64,000 nt of DNA from Bordetella genomosp. 5 (lineage in GTDB: Bacteria > Pseudomonadota > Gammaproteobacteria > Burkholderiales > Burkholderiaceae_B), in the NCBI RefSeq assembly GCF_002261475.1, contig NZ_NEVN01000009.1, forward strand, positions 426,176-490,175, written 5' to 3'. Both the position numbers and the translations under genes were made by a program. This document shows positions 46,406-56,248 of this stretch, in pieces; position 1 is the stretch's first letter; each line of letters starts with the position of its first letter. The notes beneath the pieces were generated by a model. It saw only the letters and a list, made by a program, of their open reading frames with translations. It ran no database searches and was not told the DNA's origin.

Positions 46406-47797
46406 TCAACGCTTGGCGTTGGTCATGTCGGCCGGCACGACCCAGGCTTCGAACTCCGCCTCGGTCACGTGGCCCAGGGCCAGCGCCGATTCCTTGAGCG
46501 ACAGGTTTTCCTTGTGCGCCTTCTTGGCGATCTGAGCGGCCTTGTCGTAGCCGATGTGCGGATTGAGCGCGGTGACGAGCATCAGCGAACGATCCACCAG
46601 CTCGGCGATGCGCTCGCGGTTGGGCTCGATGCCCTGCGCGCAATGCTGATCGAAGCTGTGCATGCCGTCGGTGAGCAGGCGCACCGATTGCAGGAAATTG
46701 TGGATGACGAGCGGCTTGTAGACGTTGAGCTCGAAATTGCCGCTCGCGCCGCCGATGTTGATGGCGACGTCGTTGCCCAGGACCTGCGCGGCCAGCATGG
46801 TGATGGCTTCGCACTGCGTCGGGTTGACCTTGCCCGGCATGATCGAGCTGCCCGGTTCGTTTTCGGGGATGCTGATTTCGCCCAGGCCCGAACGCGGGCC
46901 GCTCGACAGCCAGCGCACGTCGTTGGCGATCTTCATGAGGCCGGCGGCCAGCGACTTGAGCGCGCCATGCGCGAACAGCAGGGCCTCGTGCGATGCCAGC
47001 GCCTGGAATTTGTTGGGCGCCGAAACGAAGGCCGTGCGGGTGTCGTGCGCGAGCACGGCGCTGACCTTGGCGCTGAACTCGGGATGGGCGTTCAGCCCGG
47101 TACCGACGGCGGTGCCGCCGATGGCCAGTTGGTGCAGGCCCGGCAGCGTCGCGCGGATCTGCTGCTCGGCCAGGTCGAGCTGGGCGACGTGGCCCGAGAG
47201 CTCCTGGCCCAGCGTGAGCGGCGTGGCGTCCTGGAGGTGGGTGCGGCCGATCTTCACGATGTCGAAGAACTCGGCGCTCTTGGCCGCCAGCGTGGCGCGC
47301 AGCGCCTTGAGCGCCGGCAGCAGGTAGTGCTCGACCTCGACCGCGGCCGCCACGTGCATGGCGGTGGGGAAGGTGTCATTGGACGACTGGCCGCGATTGA
47401 CGTGGTCGTTGGGGTGAACCTTGCGCCCCTCGCCGCGCTCGCCGCCCAGCAGCTCCGAAGCGCGGTTGGCCAGCACTTCGTTCATGTTCATGTTGCTCTG
47501 CGTGCCCGAGCCGGTCTGCCACACGGACAGCGGAAACTCGTCCGGCCACTTGCCCGCGATCACCTCGTCGGCGGCGCGCACGATGCCGTCGGCGATGGTG
47601 GCGTCGAGCTCACCCAGCTCGGCGTTGACCTTGGCGGCGGCCTGCTTCAGGCGCGCCATGGCGGTCACGAGCGGCACCGGCATCTTCTCGGTCGAGATCG
47701 CGAAGAAGTGCAGCGAGCGCTGCGTCTGCGCGCCCCAGAGGTGGTCGGAGGGCACTTCGATCGGTCCGAAAGTGTCTTTTTCGGTGCGGGTCTTCAT
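46406..47797 (-). CDS. fumC: Fumarate hydratase class II (iron-independent)
   Basis: A 463-residue fumarase, the TCA-cycle enzyme converting fumarate to L-malate without an iron-sulfur cluster. The superfamily signature '[11 protein letters not shown]' and the '[10 protein letters not shown]' and '[10 protein letters not shown]' substrate blocks are intact. The ATG at 47797 gives the FumC-type N-terminus [16 protein letters not shown] and has GGAG nine bases upstream; 47812 and 47818 are alternatives. Divergent from tsaE. A weak Fur-box-like AT-rich dyad lies upstream. Confidence 0.95.
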   Translation of the reverse strand: MKTRTEKDTFGPIEVPSDHLWGAQTQRSLHFFAISTEKMPVPLVTAMARLKQAAAKVNAELGELDATIADGIVRAADEVIAGKWPDEFPLSVWQTGSGTQSNMNMNEVLANRASELLGGERGEGRKVHPNDHVNRGQSSNDTFPTAMHVAAAVEVEHYLLPALKALRATLAAKSAEFFDIVKIGRTHLQDATPLTLGQELSGHVAQLDLAEQQIRATLPGLHQLAIGGTAVGTGLNAHPEFSAKVSAVLAHDTRTAFVSAPNKFQALASHEALLFAHGALKSLAAGLMKIANDVRWLSSGPRSGLGEISIPENEPGSSIMPGKVNPTQCEAITMLAAQVLGNDVAINIGGASGNFELNVYKPLVIHNFLQSVRLLTDGMHSFDQHCAQGIEPNRERIAELVDRSLMLVTALNPHIGYDKAAQIAKKAHKENLSLKESALALGHVTEAEFEAWVVPADMTNAKR

Positions 47798-47824
47798 GAA
47801 TCGCTGCTCCATCGGCAAGGCTTA

Positions 47825-47845
47825 TTGAATAAGAATTACTTTCAA
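47825..47845. promoter_or_regulatory. AT-rich dyad upstream of fumC, loosely Fur-box-like
   Basis: TTGAA (47825-47829) and TTCAA (47841-47845) flank TAAGAATTACT. Read on the fumC strand, the stretch resembles overlapping Fur hexamers but agrees with the consensus at only about half of its positions. Confidence 0.25.
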
Positions 47846-47872
47846 CTTCAAGCGTACCAGAAACTCACTTTC

Positions 47873-47878
47873 TATAAT
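47873..47878 (+). promoter_or_regulatory. -10 promoter element for tsaE
   Basis: A perfect TATAAT hexamer lies 37 bases before the tsaE ATG in the AT-rich gap. The sequence 17 bases upstream is a poor -35. Confidence 0.5.
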
Positions 47879-47914
47879 CGGCATCCCTGATCGTTTTACC
47901 ACCGGCCCACGCCC

Positions 47915-48454
47915 ATGTCCTCCACGCCCCCGCTAGCGACGCTGGCTTTGCACCTGCCCGACGAGGCCGCGACCGACGCGCTCGCGCAGCAACTGGCCCC
48001 CTTTCTCGACGGCCGCGAAGGGAACGTCGGGGGACACATACATCTGCGCGGCGATCTCGGCGCCGGCAAGACGGCGTTCAGTCGCGCACTGCTGCGGGCG
48101 AGCGGTATCAAGGGTCGGATCAAAAGTCCGAGCTACGCCCTGCTTGAATCCTATAAAGTTTCTAACTTATACTTCTATCACCTTGATTTCTATAGATTTA
48201 GCGATTCGCGCGAATGGTTGGACGCCGGATTCCGGGATTTGCTGCGTGACGACGCGGTAGTTTTGATCGAATGGCCCGAACGTGCGGGAGGGCTTTTGCC
48301 TCCGCCGGACCTGCAGATTGCCCTGGTATACGCGGACCAGGGACGGAACGCTGATCTGTCTGCCTTTACCGCCCGAGGACAAAAATGGTTGAACGCGATG
48401 GCAATACGGCAAGCGGCGCATCCTCGCCCCGCTCAGCCACCCGGCGACGCTTGA
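47915..48454 (+). CDS. tsaE: tRNA t6A synthesis ATPase TsaE
   Basis: A 179-residue P-loop ATPase needed with TsaB, TsaC and TsaD to make t6A37 in tRNA. Walker A is 'LRGDLGAGKTAFSR' near residue 48, followed by 'IKSPSYALLESY' and 'YHLDFYRFSD', the family blocks. The codons around 48148-48215 are strikingly AT-rich and include rare TTA and AGA codons, unlike the rest of the gene. The 3' end overlaps amiC by 70 bases in another frame. TcdA, which modifies t6A further, is encoded at 25381. Confidence 0.93.
   Translation: MSSTPPLATLALHLPDEAATDALAQQLAPFLDGREGNVGGHIHLRGDLGAGKTAFSRALLRASGIKGRIKSPSYALLESYKVSNLYFYHLDFYRFSDSREWLDAGFRDLLRDDAVVLIEWPERAGGLLPPPDLQIALVYADQGRNADLSAFTARGQKWLNAMAIRQAAHPRPAQPPGDA
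48144..48173 (+). promoter_or_regulatory. Internal promoter in tsaE, probably for amiC
   Basis: TTGAAT (48144-48149), 18 bases, TATACT (48168-48173) is a good sigma-70 arrangement in an AT-rich patch inside tsaE, 211 bases before the amiC start at 48385. Confidence 0.5.
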
Positions 48455-49794
48455 TCAGCGTCGCCGCAACCCTGCTCGTTCTCCCCGTCATCCCCCGCTT
48501 TGCCCAGGCCGCCACCATTCTTGCCGTGCGGACCTGGCCGGCCGACGAATACACCCGCGTCACCCTCGAACTCGATCACGAGCTCAAGGCCGAGCAATTC
48601 ACGCTCGAAAATCCGCACCGTCTCGTGGTGGACATCGAAGGCCTGTCGCTGAGCCCCGCGCTCAACGATCTGGTCTCCAAGGTCCGCCCCGACGATCCCT
48701 ACATCCAGGGCCTGCGCGTGGCGCAGAACCGCCCCAATGTCGTGCGCATGGTGTTCGACCTGAAGCAGGCCGTCGCGCCGCAGGTCTTCACCCTCAAGCC
48801 CGTGGCCGACTACCAGTTCCGTCTGGTGCTCGACCTCTATCCCAAGGTCGCGCAGGATCCGCTGGTCGCGATCCTGAACAAGCAAGGCGCCGGTCCCGAC
48901 GTCGAGGATCCGCTCGCGCGCATTCTCGATGAGATCTCGCGCAATCCGGTCACGCCCTCGCCGGGCCAGCAGGCCCCCGCGCCCGCGCCGCTCGCGCGTG
49001 GCCAGCAGCAGGCGCCCACGCTCCCCTCTCCGGCAATCACGAGCCCGGCGCCCTCGCCCGGCCGCGCCAGCGCGGGCCGCAAGCGCATGCTGACCATCGC
49101 GCTCGATCCGGGCCACGGCGGCGAAGACCCTGGCGCCGTCGGCAAGAGCGGTCTGCGCGAAAAAGACGTGGTGCTGCGGATCGCGCGGCGCCTCAAGACG
49201 CTGATCGACGCGCAGCCCTACATGCGCGCCTACCTCACGCGCGACGACGATTACTTCGTGCCGCTGCACGTGCGTGTCCAGAAGGCCCGCCGCGTGCGCG
49301 CCGATCTGTTCATCTCGATTCACGCCGACGCCTGGATCAAGCCCACGGCAAACGGCTCGTCGGTGTTCGCGCTGTCCGAGCGCGGCGCGACCAGCGCGCA
49401 GGCGCGCTACATGGCCGACAAGGAAAACGCAGCCGACCTGATCGGCGGCGTGAACCTCGGCAGCCACGACCGCCAGGTGCAACGCGTGCTGCTCGACCTC
49501 TCGACCACGGCGCAGATCAACGACTCGTTGAAGGTCGGCTCGGCCTTCCTGGACGAGATCCGCAAGATCAACCGCCTGCACAAGAACAGCGTCGAACAGG
49601 CTGGCTTCGCGGTGCTCAAGGCGCCCGACATCCCGTCGATCCTGGTCGAGACCGCCTTCATCAGCAATCCCCAGGAAGAGGCCAAGCTGCGCTCGGCCTC
49701 GCACCAGGACGCGCTCGCGCAGGCCATGATGACCGGCATCTCGCGCTATTTCACCGCCAACCCGCCGCTCGCGCGGCTGGGCGACGCCGGCTGA
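48385..49794 (+). CDS. amiC: N-acetylmuramoyl-L-alanine amidase with AMIN domain
   Basis: A 469-residue periplasmic cell-division amidase that cuts the peptide from MurNAc in septal peptidoglycan. The N-terminus carries a Tat-like signal ('TRRRLISVAATLLVLP'), as in E. coli AmiC. An AMIN domain (about 45-150) targets the septum, a Pro/Ala-rich linker (about 190-230) follows, then the zinc Amidase_3 domain with 'DPGHGGEDPGA', 'REKDVVL', 'SIHADAW' and 'ETAFISNPQEE' supplying the His and Glu ligands. The start at 48385 overlaps tsaE. It ends at a strong hairpin. Confidence 0.93.
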   Translation: MVERDGNTASGASSPRSATRRRLISVAATLLVLPVIPRFAQAATILAVRTWPADEYTRVTLELDHELKAEQFTLENPHRLVVDIEGLSLSPALNDLVSKVRPDDPYIQGLRVAQNRPNVVRMVFDLKQAVAPQVFTLKPVADYQFRLVLDLYPKVAQDPLVAILNKQGAGPDVEDPLARILDEISRNPVTPSPGQQAPAPAPLARGQQQAPTLPSPAITSPAPSPGRASAGRKRMLTIALDPGHGGEDPGAVGKSGLREKDVVLRIARRLKTLIDAQPYMRAYLTRDDDYFVPLHVRVQKARRVRADLFISIHADAWIKPTANGSSVFALSERGATSAQARYMADKENAADLIGGVNLGSHDRQVQRVLLDLSTTAQINDSLKVGSAFLDEIRKINRLHKNSVEQAGFAVLKAPDIPSILVETAFISNPQEEAKLRSASHQDALAQAMMTGISRYFTANPPLARLGDAG

Positions 49795-49820
49795 GTTCGC
49801 TTCCGGCACCGCGCGTAGCG

Positions 49821-49860
49821 GCCAAAAGAAAACCTGCTCTCGGGCAGGTTTTCTTTTGGC
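49821..49860. terminator. Bidirectional intrinsic terminator (amiC / dedA)
   Basis: A perfect 17-bp stem, GCCAAAAGAAAACCTGC against its complement, with a 6-base loop (49838-49843). A- and T-rich arms serve both convergent genes. It is the longest hairpin I saw in the window. Confidence 0.88.
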
Positions 49861-49869
49861 TGGTCGATA

Positions 49870-50520
49870 TCAGGTGTTCGGCCGACCCCGGCGCCGCTGC
49901 CACAGCCGCACCACCGCGGCGGCGATCAGCGGCACGATGGCCGCGGCCAGGCCCAGCAGCACGATCGTGTTGAGGTGATCCTTGATGATGGGGATGTTGC
50001 CGAAGAAGTAGCCCAGCGTGACCAGGCCGACCACCCACAGGAGCGCGCCACTCACGTTGAAGAACTGGAACCGCCCCATCGGCATCTGCGCCACGCCCGC
50101 CACGAAAGGCGCGAAGGTGCGCACCACCGGGATGAAGCGCGACATCACGATGGTCTTGCCGCCGTGGCGGTCGTAGAACATGTGCGTGCGCATCAGCGCG
50201 CCGCGATCGAGGAAGCGCACGTTCATGGTGAACACACGCGGACCGATCGCGCGGCCGATCGCGTAATTGAGGCTGTTGCCCGTGATGGCCGCGACCACCA
50301 GCAGCGCCGCCATCCACAGCGGATTGATCGCGCCGGTGGCGCCGAACGCGCCCGCGATGAACAACAGCGAATCGCCGGGCAGAAACGGCAGCACCACCAG
50401 CCCGGTCTCGGCGAACACGATCGCGAAGAGCGCGAGATACACCCATGCTCCGTAGTTCTCGATCCAGACGCCCAAGGTCTGATCGATATGGAGCACCATA
50501 TTCAGAAATTCCATCACCAT
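49870..50520 (-). CDS. DedA-family membrane protein
   Basis: A 216-residue inner-membrane protein of the DedA/SNARE-associated family, linked to phospholipid (undecaprenyl-phosphate or PE) flipping and envelope stress tolerance. Signature regions are '[26 protein letters not shown]' with the conserved acidic residue, and '[20 protein letters not shown]' with its paired arginines. Four to six hydrophobic helices are visible. The ATG at 50520 is used; a second one three codons later is equally possible. Divergent from mutL. Confidence 0.92.
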   Translation of the reverse strand: MVMEFLNMVLHIDQTLGVWIENYGAWVYLALFAIVFAETGLVVLPFLPGDSLLFIAGAFGATGAINPLWMAALLVVAAITGNSLNYAIGRAIGPRVFTMNVRFLDRGALMRTHMFYDRHGGKTIVMSRFIPVVRTFAPFVAGVAQMPMGRFQFFNVSGALLWVVGLVTLGYFFGNIPIIKDHLNTIVLLGLAAAIVPLIAAAVVRLWQRRRGRPNT

Positions 50521-50649
50521 CTCGATAGGGCGTACTGCGCCCGAATTGGGGCCTCACTATACCCGCCGCGCGGCCCCGCCACGGCAGCGCTAAAATCGTC
50601 GAGTCTGCCCATACTGTCGCCGCCCCGCGCGGCCCACGCCCTGCGCCTC

Positions 50650-52566
50650 ATGTCCGAACGCCGTTCCATCGCCCCACTCCCCGACCTGCTGATCAGCCAG
50701 ATTGCCGCCGGCGAGGTGATCGAACGTCCGGCGTCGGTCTTGAAGGAAATCCTTGAGAACGCGATCGACGCGGGCGCCCGGGCCATCGAGGTGCGGCTCG
50801 AGGGCGGCGGTATCCGCCGCATCGCCGTCAGCGATGATGGTGGCGGCATCCCGCCCGACGAGTTGCCGCTGGCCGTGGCGCGCCACGCGACCAGCAAGAT
50901 CCGCTCGCTCAACGAACTCGAATCCGTCGCATCGATGGGATTCCGCGGCGAAGCACTGGCCTCGATCGCATCGGTCGCGCGGCTGTCGATCATCTCGCGC
51001 ACGCGCAACGGTGAGCACGCCTGGCAGATCGACGCGTCGAGCGGCGAGATCACGCCCGCCTCGGGTCCGGCCGGCACCACGGTCGATGTGCGCCAGCTGT
51101 TCGACGCCGTGCCGGCACGCCGCAAGTTCCTGCGGGCCGAGGCCACCGAGTTCGGCCACTGCGTCGACGCACTCGAGCGCATCGCACTGGCCCACCCCGA
51201 GATCGCCTTCCGCCTGTTTCATCACGATCGCGCGCAGAAGCAATGGCTGCCGGCTGACCACGGCCAGCGCATCCGCGACGTGCTGGGCGCCGAGTTCGCC
51301 AGCCAGGCGCTGCCCGTCGATACGCGTTTTGGCGCCATCGGCCTGATCGGCATGGTCACGCGGCCCACCGCCGCGCGCGCCCGCGCCGATCGCCAATACC
51401 TGTATGTCAATGGCCGCTACGTGCGCGACCGCACCGTCAGCCACGCCTTGCGTTCGGCCTACGCCGACGTGCTCCACGGCGACCGCCAGCCGGCCTATGT
51501 GCTGTACCTCGACATCGATCCCACGGCGGTCGACGTCAACGTCCACCCCGCCAAGAGCGAAGTGCGCTTCCGTGACAGCGGCGCGGTCCACCGCTTCGTG
51601 AATCAGGTGATCGGCCAGGCCCTGGCCCAGACCGGCGGCGCTGCCGTCACGGCCGATCCCGCCACCGGCGAAGTCCACACCGACGCCGCCGGCGGGGGCG
51701 GTGCCAGCCCGGCCATGGCCGAGCCCGCGAGCCGCCCCCAGCCCTACACCGCGCCCGCCGCGCGCCCCGCGCACAGCCAGGTTCCGTTCCGCCTCGCCGA
51801 GCCCGAGGGCGTGCCGGTGCGCGATTGGCAGAGCCTGTACCGGCCGCTGCCCGACGACGCCGCGGCGCCGGCCTCGGCCACCGTGGCCGCCTGGCAGGCG
51901 CCGGACGCGCCTGCCGAGACCGCGCCCGCGCCCGTGGCGCGCGCCTTCTCGGCCCCGGCCACGCCCCTGCCCGCCGACGAAGAGCATCCGCTCGGCATGG
52001 CCCTGGCCCAGGTCCACGGCATCTACGTGCTCGCCCAGAACGCGCGCGGCATGGTGCTGGTGGACATGCACGCCGCGCACGAGCGCGTGGTCTACGAACA
52101 GCTCAAGCGCGCGCTCGATGCGCGCGCCCTGCCGCGCCAGGATCTTCTGGTGCCGGTGGTGTTCCATGCCCAGGAAAAAGACGTGGCCCTGGTCGAAGAA
52201 CACGGCGAACAGCTGGCCGAGCTCGGCTTCGAGATGCGGCCGTCGGGCCCCACCTCGATCGCGGTGCGCAGCGTGCCCGCGCTGCTGGCCCGCGGCGACA
52301 TCGAAAGCCTGGCCCGCGCCATGCTGCGCGACCTCGCGGCCGTGGGCGAATCGCGCCTGCTCACCGAGCAACGCAACGAACTGCTCGCCACCATGGCCTG
52401 CCACGGATCCGTGCGCGCCAACCGCAAGCTCACGATCGAAGAGATGAACGCCCTGCTGCGCCAGATGGAAGCCACCGAGCGCGCCGATCAGTGCAATCAT
52501 GGCCGGCCTACCTGGGTGCAGTGGTCGATCTCCGACCTCGACAAGCTGTTCCTGCGCGGTCAGTAG
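50650..52566 (+). CDS. mutL: DNA mismatch repair protein MutL
   Basis: A 638-residue GHKL ATPase that links MutS to strand incision. The N-terminal motifs '[11 protein letters not shown]'-type (here '[16 protein letters not shown]'), 'DDGGGI' and '[10 protein letters not shown]' are intact. A long Ala/Pro-rich linker (residues about 345-450) precedes the C-terminal dimerisation domain with '[13 protein letters not shown]'. The metal-binding DQHAxxE motif of endonuclease-type MutL reads DMHAAHE here, so it may lack nuclease activity. A TAAAAT -10-like hexamer is at 50591-50596. miaA follows eight bases later. Confidence 0.95.
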   Translation: MSERRSIAPLPDLLISQIAAGEVIERPASVLKEILENAIDAGARAIEVRLEGGGIRRIAVSDDGGGIPPDELPLAVARHATSKIRSLNELESVASMGFRGEALASIASVARLSIISRTRNGEHAWQIDASSGEITPASGPAGTTVDVRQLFDAVPARRKFLRAEATEFGHCVDALERIALAHPEIAFRLFHHDRAQKQWLPADHGQRIRDVLGAEFASQALPVDTRFGAIGLIGMVTRPTAARARADRQYLYVNGRYVRDRTVSHALRSAYADVLHGDRQPAYVLYLDIDPTAVDVNVHPAKSEVRFRDSGAVHRFVNQVIGQALAQTGGAAVTADPATGEVHTDAAGGGGASPAMAEPASRPQPYTAPAARPAHSQVPFRLAEPEGVPVRDWQSLYRPLPDDAAAPASATVAAWQAPDAPAETAPAPVARAFSAPATPLPADEEHPLGMALAQVHGIYVLAQNARGMVLVDMHAAHERVVYEQLKRALDARALPRQDLLVPVVFHAQEKDVALVEEHGEQLAELGFEMRPSGPTSIAVRSVPALLARGDIESLARAMLRDLAAVGESRLLTEQRNELLATMACHGSVRANRKLTIEEMNALLRQMEATERADQCNHGRPTWVQWSISDLDKLFLRGQ

Positions 52567-52574
52567 GACGACCG

Positions 52575-53513
52575 ATGAGCAATCGTCCGATCCTGTGCCT
52601 GGCGGGCCCGACCGCCGCCGGCAAGAGCGCATCGACCCTCGCATTGGCCGAGCGCTGGCCGCTCGAGATCATCAACGTCGATTCGGCCACGATCTACCGT
52701 GGCATGGACATCGGCACGGCCAAACCTTCCGCCGCCGAACAGGCCCGCGTGCCGCAGCATCTGCTCGATATCCGCGATCCGGCGCAGTCGTATTCCGCCG
52801 CCGAGTTCCGCGACGACACGGAGCGCCTCATCACGGAGATCGAGGCGCGCGGCCGCATTCCGCTGCTCGCGGGCGGCACGATGATGTACTACAAGGCGCT
52901 GCGCGAGGGCCTGGACGACCTGCCGCAGGCGGATGCCGCCCTGCGCGCCGAGATCGACGCGCGCGCCGCCCAGTCCGGCTGGCCGGCGCTGCATGCCGAA
53001 CTGGCCCGCCTCGATCCGGTCACCGCGACGCGCCTCGCGCCCAACGACAGTCAGCGCATTTCGCGCGCGCTGGAGATCTGCATCCTCTCGGGGCGGCCGA
53101 TGTCGGCACTGCTCACCGGCCCGCGCGCCACGCCGCAGTCGCATCGCTACGTCACGCTCAGCCTCGAACCCGGCGATCGCGCGGGCCTGCATGCGCGCAT
53201 CGCGCAACGCTTCGACGCAATGCTCGCGGCCGGCCTGCTCGACGAAGTGCGCGGCCTGCATGCCCGCCCCGATCTGCACCCGGCCCTGCCGTCCGTGCGC
53301 TGCGTGGGCTATCGCCAGATGTGGGCGCACCTCGACGGCGAGATCGACCTCGACACCGCGCGCGAACAAGGCATCGCCGCCACGCGCCAGCTGGCCAAGC
53401 GTCAGCTCACCTGGTTGCGCGCGCAACCCGATCGTCTCGTGGTGGATTGCCTCGCGCCCGACGCGGTCGCGCGCACGATCGACCACGCCGCCCGCCTGCT
53501 CGAGCCGCGCTGA
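52575..53513 (+). CDS. miaA: tRNA dimethylallyltransferase
   Basis: A 312-residue enzyme adding a dimethylallyl group to A37 of UNN-reading tRNAs. The P-loop 'GPTAAGKSA' is at residues 10-18, followed by '[16 protein letters not shown]' and '[10 protein letters not shown]', which bind ATP/DMAPP and tRNA. The C-terminal '[13 protein letters not shown]' and '[12 protein letters not shown]' blocks are present. mutL-miaA order is conserved in many proteobacteria. The hfq gene that often follows is absent here; an AllA-like gene is next. Confidence 0.96.
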   Translation: MSNRPILCLAGPTAAGKSASTLALAERWPLEIINVDSATIYRGMDIGTAKPSAAEQARVPQHLLDIRDPAQSYSAAEFRDDTERLITEIEARGRIPLLAGGTMMYYKALREGLDDLPQADAALRAEIDARAAQSGWPALHAELARLDPVTATRLAPNDSQRISRALEICILSGRPMSALLTGPRATPQSHRYVTLSLEPGDRAGLHARIAQRFDAMLAAGLLDEVRGLHARPDLHPALPSVRCVGYRQMWAHLDGEIDLDTAREQGIAATRQLAKRQLTWLRAQPDRLVVDCLAPDAVARTIDHAARLLEPR

Positions 53514-53559
53514 GCAGCCCGCGCCGCCCCGCCGTGCTTCGCCCAACGCCACCGCATCC

Positions 53560-54093
53560 ATGAACGAAACCCTTCCGCTGCGCATCGAACCCCTCCACGC
53601 CACCGCCGTGCTGCCCTACGGGTGGATGCTGGGCAAGCCGGTCGAGTCGGCGCCCGCCGGCACCGCGTTCGCCAGCCCGGCCTCCGACTTCTGGCAGGAG
53701 CATGTCTTCGATACCGGCACGGGTGGCGAGCCCGAGATTTTGTGGGTGGACTATCGCTCGGCCGAGCCGGTGATCGCCCGTCTCGAGGTGCATGACCTGA
53801 CCGAGCAGGCGGTCGTGCCGCTGACCGCCGCCATCGTGCAGGTCGTGGCGGCGAGCACGGCCACCGGCACGCCGGACCTCGGCACGCTCAGAGCCTTCCT
53901 GGTGCCGCAGGGCCAGGGCATCTGCATGAAGCCTGGCACGTGGCACGCCACGCGCACCGCGGGCGCCGAGGCGCGCTGCCTGATGCTGACCCGTCGTTCC
54001 ACGACCCGCGATCTCGCGGCGCATCTGAACGACGGCGCGCCCATTGCCGAATCCCGGCTCGCCTACGTGCCGCCCCTGCGCCTGACGCGCTGA
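53560..54093 (+). CDS. Ureidoglycolate lyase/hydrolase-like cupin (AllA family)
   Basis: A 177-residue single-cupin protein of the AllA type. The opening 'LRIEPLHATAVLPYGWMLGKPV' and later 'DLGTLRAFLVPQGQGICMKPGTWHATR' contain the metal/ligand-binding His of the family. AllA splits ureidoglycolate to glyoxylate and urea, but no allantoin genes are nearby, so the function is uncertain. It starts 46 bases after miaA and ends before a bidirectional terminator shared with purM. Confidence 0.72.
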   Translation: MNETLPLRIEPLHATAVLPYGWMLGKPVESAPAGTAFASPASDFWQEHVFDTGTGGEPEILWVDYRSAEPVIARLEVHDLTEQAVVPLTAAIVQVVAASTATGTPDLGTLRAFLVPQGQGICMKPGTWHATRTAGAEARCLMLTRRSTTRDLAAHLNDGAPIAESRLAYVPPLRLTR

Positions 54094-54163
54094 CGCGGCA
54101 GCCAGCGCGCATCCTCCGCGCAACCGCCGCGCCCCGTCGCACGCGTTCGCCGCGCGGCAAACA

Positions 54164-54198
54164 AAAAAGCCTGGCGCCGTTTCCGGGCCAGGCTTTTT
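54164..54198. terminator. Bidirectional intrinsic terminator (AllA-like / purM)
   Basis: AAAAAGCCTGGC (54164-54175) pairs exactly with GCCAGGCTTTTT (54187-54198) around an 11-base loop. A and T tracts serve both convergent genes. Confidence 0.87.
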
Positions 54199-54228
54199 CC
54201 GATGCGAGGCGGCCGCAGCCGCCCGCGC

Positions 54229-55278
54229 TCAGACCACGATGGTCTGGGCCATGCCGTCTTGTTGGGGCACGATCTCGCCGATGCGGTTGACCGTTTCACC
54301 CTGCGCGCGCAGCGTGGCCGCGACGGCGTCGGCCTGATCGGCAGACACCACCAGCACCATGCCGATGCCGCAGTTGAACACGCGGTGCATTTCCGCGTCG
54401 GCCACGCCGCCCTGCTGCTGCAGCCACTGGAACAGCTTGGGCATTTCCCAGCCATCGCGGTGCAGCTTGGCCGTCAGGCCGTTCTGCAGGATGCGGGGCA
54501 CGTTGTCGACCAGACCGCCGCCGGTGATGTGGGCCAGACCCTTGATCGCCGAGCCGTGCGCGGCCAGCGCGGCCAGCACCTGCTTGACGTAGATGTGGGT
54601 GGGCGCCATGACGACGTCGACCAGCGGCTGGCCGTGGAAGTCCTGGTCGGGACGGGCACCCGCGCGTTCGAGAATCTTGCGCACCAGCGAGTAGCCGTTG
54701 GAATGCGCGCCGCTCGATGCCAGGCCCAGCACCACGTCGCCCGGCTGGATCGACTTGCCGTCGATGATGGCCGACTTGTCGACGGCGCCGACGGCGAAGC
54801 CCGCCAGGTCGTATTCGCCATCGGGGTACATGCCCGGCATTTCGGCGGTTTCGCCGCCGATCAGCGCGCAGCCGGCCAGCTCGCAGCCGCGGGCGATGCC
54901 GCCCACCACCGAAGCGGCGGTGTCGACCGACAGCTTGCCGCAGGCGAAGTAGTCGAGGAAGAACAGCGGCTCGGCGCCCTGGACCAGGATGTCGTTGACG
55001 CTCATGGCGACCAGGTCGATGCCGACGGTGTCGTGACGGTTCCATTCAAACGCCAGGCGCAGCTTGGTGCCCACGCCGTCGGTGCCCGAGACCAGCACCG
55101 GCTCGCGGTACTTCTTGGGCACTTCGAACAGCGCGCCGAAGCCGCCGATCCCGGCCAGCACACCGGCGCGCATGGTGCGCGCGGCCAGGGGCTTGATGCG
55201 GTCGACCAGCGCGTCGCCCGCGTCGATGTCGACCCCGGCGTCGCGGTAGGTCAGGGGAGCGGAGTGTTCAGTCGTCAT
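54229..55278 (-). CDS. purM: Phosphoribosylformylglycinamidine cyclo-ligase (AIR synthetase)
   Basis: A 349-residue enzyme of purine synthesis closing the imidazole ring of AIR. ATP-grasp-like PurM blocks are '[15 protein letters not shown]', '[17 protein letters not shown]', '[11 protein letters not shown]', '[13 protein letters not shown]' and '[16 protein letters not shown]'. Length matches E. coli (345). Divergent from hda, with a 268-base gap; a cotranscribed purN is not present. Confidence 0.96.
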   Translation of the reverse strand: MTTEHSAPLTYRDAGVDIDAGDALVDRIKPLAARTMRAGVLAGIGGFGALFEVPKKYREPVLVSGTDGVGTKLRLAFEWNRHDTVGIDLVAMSVNDILVQGAEPLFFLDYFACGKLSVDTAASVVGGIARGCELAGCALIGGETAEMPGMYPDGEYDLAGFAVGAVDKSAIIDGKSIQPGDVVLGLASSGAHSNGYSLVRKILERAGARPDQDFHGQPLVDVVMAPTHIYVKQVLAALAAHGSAIKGLAHITGGGLVDNVPRILQNGLTAKLHRDGWEMPKLFQWLQQQGGVADAEMHRVFNCGIGMVLVVSADQADAVAATLRAQGETVNRIGEIVPQQDGMAQTIVV

Positions 55279-55546
55279 GGAGAAACCGTGGGGGTTGTAA
55301 CAATTGCGGAATTAGGTGGAACTTCGGGATTTTACGACGTTAGCCGCCGAAAGCGCCGAATACCGCGCAAAAGCGCATGCAGACTGGCTGTACGGCCCGC
55401 GAGCGGCCCGCTTCCCGGCCTCGCGCGGTAGCGCGCGCGCGACATACCGCCCGCCGTGGTTTAAAGTTCGGGGTTGGCCGCGCGCGGCCGGCTTTCCGTG
55501 GACTTTCGCGGGCCGCGCGTACCGAAGCCCGATTTATCGCCATTTC
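55279..55546. promoter_or_regulatory. Divergent gap between purM and hda
   Basis: No gene is supported. A TAAAGT hexamer at 55462-55467 may be the hda -10. Open reading upstream of the hda ATG lacks family similarity. I saw no clear PurR-type operator. Confidence 0.3.
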
Positions 55547-56248
55547 ATGAACCGCCAGCTGCTGCTCGACGTTCTTCCTGCGCCAGCGCCCTCGCTGAAC
55601 AACTATATTGCCGGCCCCAACGGGGAGGCGCTGGCAGCGGCGCGCGCATTGCGTGCCGGCCGTGCCATCTACCTCTGGGGCCCGGCCGGTTGCGGCCGCT
55701 CGCACCTGCTGCGTGGCCTGACCGCTCGCGAAGACGCCATCTACATCGATGCCGAGCGCGGCCTGCAGGCCCTGCGCACGCTGGCCGAAGCCGATTCCAC
55801 GGCGCCGATGCCTAAGTTCATCGCCGTCGACGACGTGCACCGGATGGATGAACGGCGGCAGGCCGGCCTGTTCGCCCTGTACAATCGCTGGCGCGAATCC
55901 GCCGCGACCGACCGTGCGTTCGCGCTGGCCGTATCGGGCGACCGCGCCCCGATGTCGCTGCCGTTGCGCGAAGACCTGCGTACGCGGCTGGGCTGGGACC
56001 TCGTGTTCCGCCTCGATCCGCTGTCCGACGCCGACAAGCTGGCGGCGCTGTCCGCGCAGGCTGCCGACCGTGGCCTGCACCTGGCGCCCGAGATCATCAA
56101 CTGGATGTTGACGCACCACGAGCGCGACATCCGCAAGCTTGCCGCCCTGCTCGACGCGCTGGACCGCTACTCGCTGGCCACGGGCCGCCCGATCACCACC
56201 GCTCTGTTGCGCGCCATGCTCGCAGACCCCCACTCCTCATCGACATGA
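55547..56248 (+). CDS. hda: DnaA regulatory inactivator Hda
   Basis: A 233-residue AAA+ protein, exactly the length of E. coli Hda. Hda with the beta clamp stimulates ATP hydrolysis by DnaA. The N-terminal clamp-binding segment 'QLLLDVLP' starts at residue 4. Walker A is 'GPAGCGRSHLLRG' with the Hda-typical Arg in place of Lys, Walker B is 'FIAVDDVHRM', and an arginine finger follows in 'LREDLRTRLGW'. It overlaps the HAD gene by ATGA and heads a four-gene unit. Confidence 0.94.
   Translation: MNRQLLLDVLPAPAPSLNNYIAGPNGEALAAARALRAGRAIYLWGPAGCGRSHLLRGLTAREDAIYIDAERGLQALRTLAEADSTAPMPKFIAVDDVHRMDERRQAGLFALYNRWRESAATDRAFALAVSGDRAPMSLPLREDLRTRLGWDLVFRLDPLSDADKLAALSAQAADRGLHLAPEIINWMLTHHERDIRKLAALLDALDRYSLATGRPITTALLRAMLADPHSSST

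Noticed and set aside
55547..56248. Calling this gene dnaA
   Set aside because: At 233 residues it lacks the DNA-binding C-terminal domain, has the clamp-binding N-terminus and matches Hda.
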